Shown here: piece by piece, positions 15,877 to 27,800 of the stretch
How positions within the stretch are numbered: position 1 is the first letter of the stretch
Layout: every line of letters begins with the position of its first letter
Origin: Christensenella sp. UBA3770
Lineage (GTDB): Bacteria > Bacillota > Clostridia > Christensenellales > CAG-1252
NCBI GenBank assembly: GCA_002371075.1
Contig: DFFS01000009.1
Location: 318-30,516 of the forward strand
DNA length: 30,199 nt
Direction: 5' to 3'
Made by a program: the position numbers and the translations under genes
Notes under the pieces: model-generated
Told to the model about the DNA's origin: nothing
The model's database searches: none
What the model saw: the letters and a program-made list of their open reading frames with translations, nothing else

Positions 15877-18800
15877 TTATTCCTCGTCACGCGGACCGAT
15901 GTCAAAGTCCGCGGCGTCAAAATCGTCGTCTGTCGTTTCGGAAGCCTCTTCCGCTTCGTCCTCGTCGGCCTGTTCGCCCTCTTCGTCGGAGGCTTCGTCA
16001 CTCACATCCTCGGCGGACGCCTCTTCCCCGCCCTCAACGTCAAGACCGTCATGCGGCGTTTTTGCGTTCAAAGCTTTTGCCTTTTTCTTTTTTCTTGCGC
16101 GCGGGATATAGATGATCAGGAAGACCGCCACGCCGGCAAGGACCAGGATCGGTGCGCCGTAGATCAGCACCTTTCCGAGCGTCGTCTTGTAGAAGGACTT
16201 TTGCTCGATCTTTAAGGTAGCTTCGGAGGTCTTGGTCTCCAAGTTGGCGCCAAGCGCCTCGCCCGTTTGAGAGGTTTTGTCCGTCAAAGCCTCGCCCGCG
16301 GCAAGGTTTTTGACCTCGATCGTGATGTTGTCAAAGCTGTAGGTGCCCAAGCTTTCGCCGATGGTCCTATCCGCGTTGATCACAATGTCAAAGGTGCCCT
16401 TTGCGATCTCGTCGTAATCCTCAATGACCTCGTCCGTCACCGGATCCTTTGCGATCAGTTCATACTTAAACTCGGGATCGGGCTCGCCGATGGTCTTGGT
16501 GATCGGCAACAATTTGACGGTCAGGCGCACGGGTTCAACGTCAAAGCTCACCGTAAAGGTGACGTTGAAGTTGTTGTTTGCCGCAAGGATGCCGCAAGAA
16601 TAAATGCCCTTGTTCTCGTTGCCCACCGCCTCGTAGTAGCCCGGGATCAACCCGTTCAGGCGATGGTGCGAGATCTTAAGTGCATCGGCAATGTAATCGG
16701 AGATCTCCCTATCCGTACCGTCGTCGGGAACGCCCAGGATCGGCACGTTTTTGTTGAGCGAGTAGTTGAAGGTCGCCTTGGAATTGCCGTAATAGATCAC
16801 GTCGGAGTAGTTGGAGCCGTTTCTGACGATGGTTGCGGGGACAAAGGCGCCCTGCTCGTCAAAGTAACCGATCTCGGCGGTGACGGAAACGTTGACCGCG
16901 TTGATGGTCAAAGTGCCCTGCACGTAGGTCAGATAATAGTTGTCGGCGACGTTGCCGCTCTTGGACTCCAAGCTGAAGTCGCCGTCGATCTTGTAGATGC
17001 CCACGGAGGCTTTTTGACCCGACACGCGGTAGCCGTTCTCCTTGATGACAACCTTGCCCCTGTCTTTGGCGAGGATGGGCGTCGTCGGATCGATCTCGTA
17101 ACCGAACCAAGCGTCGTCGATCTCACTCTTTCCGGTGTAGCTTCTGGTCACGTCGTTGATGATCAGCTTCAAGTAACGCTTTTGCACGATGATCATCTTT
17201 TGCGCGCCGCTGAACCTGACCTCGGAAACGTTTTCGTTGGTGCTTGTCACGTCAAAGGACGCGTCGTATTCGCCAACGTTCAAAACCGCTTTCAGGCTTT
17301 CGCTCAGCGTAAGGGAAATGCCGATGTCAGCAAGGGTGGCGTCACTCTTTTCGGGCGCGGAGGTTTCCGTCCAATGCGTTGCGTAGTAAAGGTCGGCAAG
17401 CGTGATGCCGCCGCCCTCCACCGACACGCCGTACTTGATCATCTCCACGGTGTTGCCGTAGATGATCTGCGTCTTGGTGGGTTTGACAAGCACGGCGACC
17501 TTGGTGATCGTAAAGACGTAAGGAGCGCCCGACTGCGTGTTGAAGATATAACGAGAGGTAAGATCCTCGCCGTCTGCGCCCTTGACGGCGTAGCTGAGCG
17601 GGTACGCTCCCACCGCTTCGCCCTTTGCCCTTGACACCACCAGTTTGGCGCCGTTTTCCACAAAGGAATTGCCCGAAACAAGCTCGGCAAAGCAGCTTTC
17701 CGTCCTCTTGCCGAAGCGCTTGGTGTTGCGCGCTGCGTCAGAGGTGATCGTGATGGGCTTGGGCGTAACGGTCAACGTATTCTCACCGCTCAAGACGGCA
17801 AGCGCCTTGCCGTTTACGATGCGATAGTTGTCGCCCGTGATCTTGACCGTGTAATTGACGTTTTCGGCGGAGAACAAGCAGGTGAACGAATACTTGGCAT
17901 CCGAGGGCAAAAGGTCGCCGTCATAAACCACGCTATCAAAGTAAAGGACGTCGCCCTCCCTCATTGCGCGATACTTTTTGTCACCCACCTTACCTACGTA
18001 GGTGTGGTATTTGGGCATATGGTTCTTTTCGCCGTAGACCATCGTATCGTCATCGTCAAACTCCACCAAAACTTCGGAGGGCGTGACGATATAATACGCT
18101 TCCGATCCCGGGGTAAGCTTGACCTCATAGTTGGGGAAGGCAAAGCTGTTGCCCACGATGATGCGGTAATAACCGACGTCGTAACAAGAGGCGTTCTCAC
18201 GCGTGATGAGGTCGGCAGACATGCTTTCAAACGCGGTGCGATCAAGCTCCACGAGCCCGCTTTCGACTTCAAGCGTAAGGGTCGGCGCGTCGTCGTCAAA
18301 CTGCGCAAGGTATTCCACCGTCAACGAGTTGACGGAAAGAACCAATTCACGCAGGAGAATGTTGGCGCGAACGACCTTGCCGCCCGAGGTAACGGAGCCG
18401 GCGTCGAAGTCGTAGTTGCGGTAAACGTACTTGTATTTATCCGCCGCGCCGATAGCCGCCTTATAGCTGAGCGTGCCGTCGCCCGAAACGTAAACCAATT
18501 TGCCCTGTCCTGCGTTCTTATCCGCAAAGGTAAAGGTCAAACCGTCAAAGGCAACGTAGGTTGCGTCCTCGCCCTTGAAGCCGCTGAGGATGACCTCTCC
18601 ATCCTTTTCCGCAACGGCTGTGCCGTCGTAGACCTTGTCTTGAATGGAAACGCCGTCAAAGGTCAGGATCGCCTTTTTGATGATGAGTCCGCCCTCGGCG
18701 TCACAGATGATTCTTCTGTTATCTCCGGTGCCCGTAAAGACGCGGACCGACACGAGGTAGCTACCTGCGTGATACGGCTTGCTGCTTACGAGGGGCGGCG

Positions 18801-21800
18801 TATCGTCCAAAGGTGCATATTCGTTTTTTACTTCGTAACCGGCGGTGATCAGCTCCGCCTTGAGGGCGTCGTAGCCGGTAAACACCGTTTCGTCGGCTTT
18901 GTAGTCAACGGATTCCCAAACCATAGAGATATGGCTGAGGTCAACCTTGAGCGCAATTTCGTAAGATTCGCCCAGCGTAACGGCGTACGTCCAAGCGTTG
19001 GCGCCCACCGCGACGAAAGCGTCATCGGAAGAGATGCCTTTCAAGAGGAAGTTTTTGCCGATATCATCCACTTCGACGGTGATCTCGTTGCCGACGGTCT
19101 TGTCAAAGAGCACGCCGACGTCACCCTTAAAGGTGGGCAGATCGCTTTGATTTCTCTTTAAGACCTCCTCCGTCGCGCCAACGTACTCGATCTTAACAAG
19201 ATAACGCAGTGCGAAGTACGCCGCATCGGCATCGTCCGCCGTGATGCTTGCTTCTCTGCCTTGCGACGTCTCGCCCCTCTTCCATTCCTTGAGGGCATAG
19301 TTGCCGCTCTCTTTTGCGGTAAAGACGACGTCCTCACCAAAGGCGACGTCCACCGAGCCCTGCCCGTAAACGTTTAGAACGATCGCTTTGTCTTCCACTT
19401 GCAGCGCATCGACGGGTTGATACACGATCACAACGATCCTGCCCGCGTTTTCATCCGCGGCGGAGACCAATTTGACTGCAGTATTGATGGTTGCTTCCTT
19501 AAAGGCAAAGGCAACGTCGGAAGCGGAGCCGCCGGACAAAAGGCTCAGATAGGCGCCGGTAAAGGTGCCGCCCGTGACCGTCACGGTGTGTCCGCCGCCG
19601 ACAAGCGCGCCGGCATACGCCAAGCCCTTTGCGAGGGTGCCTGCCACCTCGATGTCGGAGTCGAGGGTGACCGTTGCGCCGAGGAGCGAATCCTCCGAAA
19701 GTTCCGCCGCTTTGCAAAGGTCGACAAACTGCGATGCGGTCTTGACGGTCTTTGCCGCAAAGTAAGCGACGTCCTCCGTCCCGCCGATGTTTTCGATGCC
19801 GCCGTAGTAATAGAGCGCGTTCTCCTGCCCGACGAAATCGTTTGCATCACAGGAATAGCGAATGGCGGCGTCCACTTCGGGCGAGGTTTCAAACACGTAA
19901 GCCGCCTTGGGCGCGTACAAATAGGAATAGTTGCCGCTTACCGCAAAGAGTTCCGTCTTTCTCGTGCGATCTTCCGTAACGATCTTCACGGTGCCCGAAA
20001 CGTTGTACTCCGGAAGCGTCATGCCGTCGCTTGTGAGGAACACCACGCAGTTCTTCAAGGTAAGCCCTTTGACGCCGATGCCGTAAGCTTCCTTGTTGAG
20101 GTAGATCGAACCGTTTTGAACGGTGCCGCTTGACGTTTCGGCGTTACGATCGGCGCCAAAGATCATTTCGCCCGTAGAGGTGGGCGCGGTAAGATTGAGA
20201 TAATAGCCGTTTAGGTCAAGGATCAAATCCTCAAAGTAAATGGACTTGAGGTTCCTCTTGATCTCCACGTTGTTTTTGAGCTTGATCACGCTGCCTTCTT
20301 GCAGGTTGTCCGTGGCGGTGATATAGCCAAGATAGACAAACTCGTCTTGATCCGCGATCTCCTTGATGCTCTTGACGGAGAGTTTGTTGCCCGTTGCCGT
20401 GGCGGGAGCGGTGTAATAACCGTTGCTGTAGTTGCCCGGGAACACCACCTTTCCGTCAAAGCCGTACAAGCACAGGAAGCTGCCCGTCGACGGCGACAAG
20501 TGAAAGATCACGCGCGTGCCTTGCGCGTTTTCGGTAAAGGTGACGTCACACGTCGTTGCGTCCAAACGCATTTGGTTGACGCCCTCCAAGCTGCCCGCGG
20601 CAACCGCGGCGTCCTCGCCTCTCGTTAAGAGCCAACCGTTTTTGATCTCTCCGCCGTTGACAAGGGTCAAGCCTGCGCCGCCGTTAAACAGCGCCGCATT
20701 TTCGGAGACGACCACAACGCCCTGCATTCTGCCTGCGTTCTCGTTGACGGTGGTCGGCGTACCGTTAAACGCCGCGCCTGCCTTGTAGACGAAGACGATC
20801 TCCTTGAGCTCACCGATCAAACGATGCAGGAACGGCGATACTTCAAAGGTTTCGCCGGAGCCGTATTTTGCAAAGACGATCTCCGACTTGTTGCCGCCGC
20901 AGATGTTGCCCTTGAACTCGTGCGTGGCGTCGCCGATCGTTTCGATCTTTTCCTTTACGGTAAAGCCGCCGTCCACAACGCGGAAGGTCGTGTTTTCAAA
21001 GGCAAAGCCACCCTTGACTGCCGTTGCCAAACGGACGAGATCATCCGTTTCACCGAGGGTGCGGTTGATATAATTGAGCAAATACACGTTGCCGTTTTGA
21101 GCGGGCAAAGACAAAGTCTTTGCTTTGACCACCGCACCTTGCGCGGCGCCCAGCATTCCGTACCAACCGGCAAACACCTGATCCTCGTCGTCATCGGCGG
21201 AAACGGTGATGCCGTCGTTAAAGGCAAAGCGGATCGCGCCGTTCTTGTAAAGGAGCGAATAGGCGGCGTAGTCCCCGCCGAGGAAGGCTTCGTAAAGCTC
21301 CTCGTTTTCCGAAACGACCCAAACGTTTGTTGCCGTCACGGTGCCACCCACGGAGAGCGCATTCCTTTCTTCCAAGATCACGACGTTTGTCATCGCAACA
21401 GCCCTGTCCGAAGAGAACAGATGCAATTTGCCGCCCTCGGTAAGGTCAAGCACAACGTCCTTCATCGTGCCGCCGAAGACACCGAACATAAAGGTCTCCG
21501 TCTCATCCGACTTGACGCCGTTTGCTCTGATCACGTGTCCGTTGCCTTCGATGACGCCGATGAACGTGCCCCCTATAAAGAGCGGCTTGTTCACTTCAAT
21601 GTCCGCCGTCACGGCAAAGGTTTGACCCGCGCCATCATAGCCAAGCGCAACGACATCGCTCAAAACTTCCAGTTCGTACCCGCTGTTTACGGTAGTGGAA
21701 ATAAAGTGCGCGGTGTAAATGAGCTTATCCTTTTCCGCCGTATCAAACAGCACGTCGGAAGAGAAGATCGCCCCCTGTTTTTCGTATCCGATAAAGATCA

Positions 21801-24800
21801 CGCCGTCGCTCCCTGCCGCCGTAAAGGTCAAGCCGTCGTTTCCGCCCTGTCGGAGGGTGCCGACGCCGTTGATCTTGATGACAGAGTACGGCAAAGCGCC
21901 CTCGTCAAGGGCGGCGTCGTTTCTGACGACGAGCCACAAATTACTATAGGTGCCGCTGTTGGTCGCCGCGAAGAAATCGCCGCTTGCCAGCGTGACGCCC
22001 GTTTCAAAATAAACCACCGCATTGGTGAGTGAACCCGTGTTGTTTGAGATCAAAGACGCCGCGCTGCCCGCTTCGGTAAAGCGCAAGCCGACGTTTTTGA
22101 TCACACCCGCGTTGGAGGCAAACAAAGCGTCCGTCAACGTTGCGCCGCCCACCGTAATGACGTGATGCGCGCCGTCAAGGCTTGCCTTGTTCGGGAAGAC
22201 GATCGCGGGGAATGCGCGCGTGGGGAGCGTGATATCCTGCGTCAACAGGAAGTCCGCGCCGTCAAACGTGTAAACGCCGCTGTTTACGGCAAGCGCCATT
22301 GCGTACAGTTCGCTGCCGCTGCCGATACCCGACCTTGTTACGAAACGGACTCTTACGTCCGCGATCTTGCGCGATACGGCGTTTTCCGCCTCCATATCGT
22401 AGGTTTGATAGGTCACGATGCTCTTTTCGAGCACAACGCTGTACTCCACGTTGTCCATCGCAGCGCCGGTGCCCGCTTCATACGAGCCGTTGACGACGTT
22501 GGCAAAGTACGCCACAAGCTTGCGCAGATTGGTAACGTCCGCAGAGAACGCGATCTTGCCATGCTTGACTTCCGCCGCCGTCGGGCAGGAAATTGCCCGC
22601 TCGTCGTAAATCATAGAGTTGATGCACGCCGTTTGCGAAACGTTTGCGATCTTGTCGGAATACACCCAAACGTTGTGCACTTTGTTTGCGTCTTTTGCTT
22701 TTGCGTAGCCAACCGCGCTGTCGGTGCCCTTAAAGGTTTCGCCGACGATCTTTACGAGTGACGCGGTCAAGGCGTTGACGTTGTTTCCGATCAAGCCGCC
22801 GCTGACGCCCGCGCCGAAGTTGCCGTCCGCGATCTCCACGTAAACGCGATAAACGTTGCCGAGGTTGACGCCGACAGCCACGCCGGAATAACCGGTCATC
22901 GAGCCGTTTGCCGTCAACGTGCCGGAATAGGTGATCTCGGATGAGAAGACAGTCTTGTAGTTTTCGCCTGCAAGGACGCCCGCATAAGCCGTCACGCCGC
23001 CCGCAAACGCTTCAAAGGTTTCGGTCGTTTCGATCGTAACGTTCTCGATGGTGCCCTCGTTGGCGCCCACCAAACCGCCGGCAATGGCTGTGTTTGCCGC
23101 CGATGCGATCAATCTGCCGGAAAGGGTAAGCGTAACGTTGTCGATGGGACCAAAGGAGCTTGCCGCAACCACGGCGACGGACTCACCGTAGAGTTCCGCC
23201 CCTTCGTCCATAATGACGGTGACGCCGGTGATCGCGCCCTCGCTGTATGCCACGAGAATGGCGCTGCGCTCCGACGTTTCCGCACCGTAAACACCGGCTT
23301 CCGCTTGCACGGTCAAATTGCGAATGATGCTTGTCGCGCCGGTGTAGCCAAACAAGCCGTAGTAGTCCTCTCCATACAGGGCGCCGCCCTTTAACGTGAT
23401 CTTGTGACCCATGCCGTCAAACACGTTGTTAAACGGATACTCCGCCGTGCCGATCAAAGCGGTGAGGTCGCCGACGTCCACCGTGATGTCGTTCATCAAG
23501 GTGAAGACGAGCGTGTTGCCCGACAAACCGCCGCTGACGGAAGACGCCATATCGTTGAGGTCGGCTGCGTTGTAGATCTCGGTGTTGACGAAGATGACCG
23601 TCACGTTTTTGTTTTGAATGGTGGCAAGCGGCAGGAAGGTGTTGCGGTTTTCACCGACGTTACCCGTCTTATCGTCCACTTCCACGGAAGGAGCAGTGTA
23701 CCAGTTGTCGATCTTGGAGCCGCTTGCGTCGGTGACGTTGATGAAGATGATCCTCTTGGTGAACAGGTCGATCGACGCTTTGACCTTGCCGTTGCCCTTG
23801 ATGTTGAGGCTGTTGACGGTCTTTGCGCCCTCGCCCGCGCCGTCGATAACGCGGTTTAAGGTGACCTGCCATACGTTCATTGCGATCACGCCGTCCAAAT
23901 AGCCCGCCGTGCCGCCGAGATAATCCTCCGAAACGATGTCGCCGTAGAGGAACACCGCGCTGTGGTTCATTGCCGCCTTGGAGTAACCGACAAAGCCGCC
24001 CGCCCTCGCCAAGCCCGCGTCGGGAGCGACGGAGGAGATCACGCCGGAATCGGCAAGATAAACGATCATATAGTTGATGAACCCGTCGTTTTGGTTGCCC
24101 ACCGCGCCGCCGGCGTTGGTTGCCGCGCCGGAACCTGCCGAAGCCGTGGAAACAGCGGAGATCGTGCCGAAGATAAAGACGTTTGCTTCCGCCTCTTCAT
24201 CACTACGAGCAATGCGCGTTTCCACCGTGGGAAGCAGCTCGCGTTCGCTCCAATACGCAAAGTCGGATGCGCCCTCGATCGTGCCGTAGTTGATGCCCGC
24301 CACAGCGCCGACGTTGACGACGTTTCTGCGGTTGGTCCTTGCCTCGATCAAGCCGCCCTCTTCGACGACCACCATGCAATCGCTGATCGTGCCGATGTTG
24401 CTGCCCGCGATGCCGCCGACGGTTTTTCCGGTGACCACGCCGCCCGAAGCAACGTTGACGTAAACGCGACGGATGGTGCCGCTGTTAACAGCCGCAACGA
24501 CGCCGTACACGTTGTCGGAATCACCCGAAACCTTGCCGATCGTGCCGAGAACCGCCACGTGCAGGTCGGTTACGGTGCCGGCGTTGTAACCGAACACGCC
24601 GTCCAACACGTAGCCCGCGGTGACGGTAAGTTTGTGATAGTCGTTGCCGTTTTTGCCGCTGAAAGTGCCCTTGAAGCGGTGCTCCTCCGTGCCGATGGAC
24701 AGGTAGCCGAGCGCGGTGTTTGCGTCGGGCAACGCGATGTCGCACCCGAGGTTAAAGGTGATGTTTTCAAAGGTATAACCGCCCACGTTGACGTCCTCTG

Positions 24801-27800
24801 CGATCGCGATGAGTTCCTTAACGTTGGTGACGGTCGTCGTAATGACGGCAACCTCATAGTGCACGCCGCTGTAATCCACGGGCGCGAGCAAATAGCCGTT
24901 GAGGCCGTTTGCAAGATCACCGGAGGAAAGCATTGCCTTGGAGATCTGCTGATTCTTTTCAAAGGACTTGTACCAGCCCATGACGGGGACGACGCCGTCC
25001 GTCGTAAATTTGACTTGATACGAGCTTGCGTCAAAGTCGCCGTCGACAGCGCCGATACCCACGACGGTCATCGTGTTGACGCGGCTGTCGCCCACGGTGC
25101 AAACGCCGATGGAATCCACGTACGAGGAGGCGTCCACAAGCGCCCAAACGTTTTCAAGCAAGTTGGTGGTGTCGTAAGCGATGGCAAGACCGCTTGTCCC
25201 CTCCAACGTGCGGAGGGTCACGCCGTCCGCCACGACGATCACGTTACGAAGCAAACCTTTGTTGTATGCAATGGCGCCTGCATAACGGGTGTTCTCCACG
25301 CCAAAGCCCGCTATCTGCTCTTGCGTATAGGTGTTTTTGCCGATCGTGCCCTTCAAAAGGATGCGGAGATTGACGATCTCACCGTTTTCGGAAACGTAGC
25401 CGAAGATACCGGCGTAAGCGCCCTCCACCGTGACGTTTTGAGGCAGCGTGATCGTATGCTTCTTGCCGTCAAACGTGCCGTTCATGCCGTTTTGCGCCGT
25501 GCCGATGGCAACGAAATCCGACTCAAGCGTGATATCCGCTTCCAAGGTAAACGTCAACTTGTAGAAGTCGTACCCCTCGTTGACGTTGGTGGCGTACTTT
25601 TGCAGATCGGCATAGGTGGAGATCTCGCTCTTTAAGAAGCTGACGTTGTAGATCAAACGCGTTTCCTCACCCGTCGGATAGAACCCGGCGTTTTTAAAGG
25701 TATCCGCCCAACCCGAGCCGACAAAGTCATCCTCGGTGTGCCAGTATTCGCCAAGCGCCTCATCCGTATAGCGATCGTACCAATAGGGGTTGACTCTGAC
25801 TTGCGAGCCCGCCTCCGCATTGGGATCGGAATACGTAAAGTAATAGTCCGTACCGTCGCGGTTGACGGTGACAACGCCCGCCGCAATGACCATCAAGCTG
25901 TTGAAACCGCCCTGGTTGATGCCGTCGCCTCCCTTGTTAAAGGAAAGCTCGCTTTCGTTAAGCTCGTAGTTTGCTTTGCTGTTGTAGCTGATCGCCCAGC
26001 AGTTGGTCGCGACGTCAGACGCAAGATCTTTGGGCAAATAGCCAAACGCACGGCCCGTTCCAACGGATCCGAACAACGTGGCGTTTTTGTCCACGACGAC
26101 AACGATGTTTTCATACTTGCCGCCAAGCGCATACCCCGCAAGGGCGCCCGCATAGATCGTACGGACGGTATTTTCCGCATTGTCGCGCCCGATCTCGCCT
26201 TGTACGATCAGGATGAGATCCTTGATCCTGGCTTCCGCTCCGATCCTTCCGAACAAACCTGCGTAACGAGCGGTGATGGAAACGTCCCCCTCGATGGTGA
26301 TCGTGTGGCCGTTGCCGTAGAAGCCGCCGATAAAGTTGCGCTCGATAAAGCTCTCGTACCCCGCGCCCGAAGCGACTTTCACTTCGCCGCCGATCGGGTT
26401 GTACACGCCGCCCTCAAGGTCGCTTGCCGAGATCGTGATGTCGGCGCCGAGCTCATAGATGATGCCGCGATAATTCCTGCCTAAACTGACGTTCTCGGCA
26501 ATCGTTAAGAACTCCTCCGTCGTGCTGATATACTTGTTGATAAAAACGCAAAGCATATCTTCGCCGGTGGGAATGTCATCGCCGTATACGTCGCCCGTTT
26601 TGACCGTCCAACGATAGATGTTTGTGGCGCTATCGGAGATTGGCTTCATCTTGGCTTCGTCGGTGGTGGCGTTGTCGATAAAGCCGTAGAAATTGGTGCC
26701 GCCCGTGGTGGCATTAAATAAGATGCTTCCGTTTTCGGTGGAAAGGCTGACCCAGAGCGGCCCTTTCTTAAACGGATTGGTCTCGAAGGGATCATCCGGC
26801 ACGTCCACCGAGCCCACTATTTGCAGTTTTCTGGCGACGCCGTGGGCGGCATAGAACGCGTCGTAAACGGCGCCGTCCTCCCTGCCCATCGTGTCGGTCA
26901 CGGTTGCGTTTTCCATGGCGATGAGCCAGCAGTTGTCGATCGAATAGTCGTACAAGACCGAGCCGTCATCCTTCAGTTTGCCCGCTCTGCCGACGATACC
27001 GCCCGAGGAGGCACGTCCCTGCGTTGTGTAAACGACGGTATCCGCGTATACGCGCACGACTACGCTCTGAATGGAGCCGTAAAGCAATGCGACCGCCACG
27101 CCGGAATACAGCGCGTCGTTATCGCCGAACTTCACGTTCTCACCAACTTCGATCAGGAGGTTTTTGATCAAACCGCGCGGCCCCACGTAACCGAAGACGC
27201 CGGCGTATTCTCTCTTGATCAAATTGCCCGTAACGGTGATCACCTTTCCTTGCCCGTCAAAGGTCCCGGTAAACGGACGCTCCGGCGTGCCTACGGACAA
27301 ACAGGACGTAAAGTCCACCGTAATGTCCTTGTCCAGCTTAAACACCGCTCCCTGGTCGCCGTAATTCTTGATGTTTTCGGCAAACTGCACAAAATCCTCT
27401 TCATTTCTGATGATCAACTTGATAAAGGACAGCGTGATTTGCTGATCTACCGCGTTAGCTTCCGTAATGAGCCATACGGCATGTTGTTCGTCGTTGCTTG
27501 AGAAGTCGCCGAGCCCCGTCACCGTGCTTGCCTTGATCAAACTGTTTTCTTCGCGGATGTTTCTGTACCACCCGCCGAAAGCGTCAAAGTAGGCTTGGCA
27601 ACGCGCCTTGTAAGATGCGGTGCCGAACTCTCCCGTCGGAACGAAATACTTGACGCGGATCTCGGGAGTGCCGCCTTCAAGATAGCTGTTGCGGATTTCG
27701 GGAAGGTTCCCTTGGATCTGAAGCTCTGTGATGCCGTTGCCAAGCACGCCGATGTGGTTAACGCCATAGCTTGAGGTCTCCGTCATATTGCCCACGACCG

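Noticed and set aside
15877..16200. LPXTG sortase signal at the end of the giant protein
   Set aside because: No such motif precedes the membrane helix, and the tail after it is long and acidic, unlike sortase substrates.
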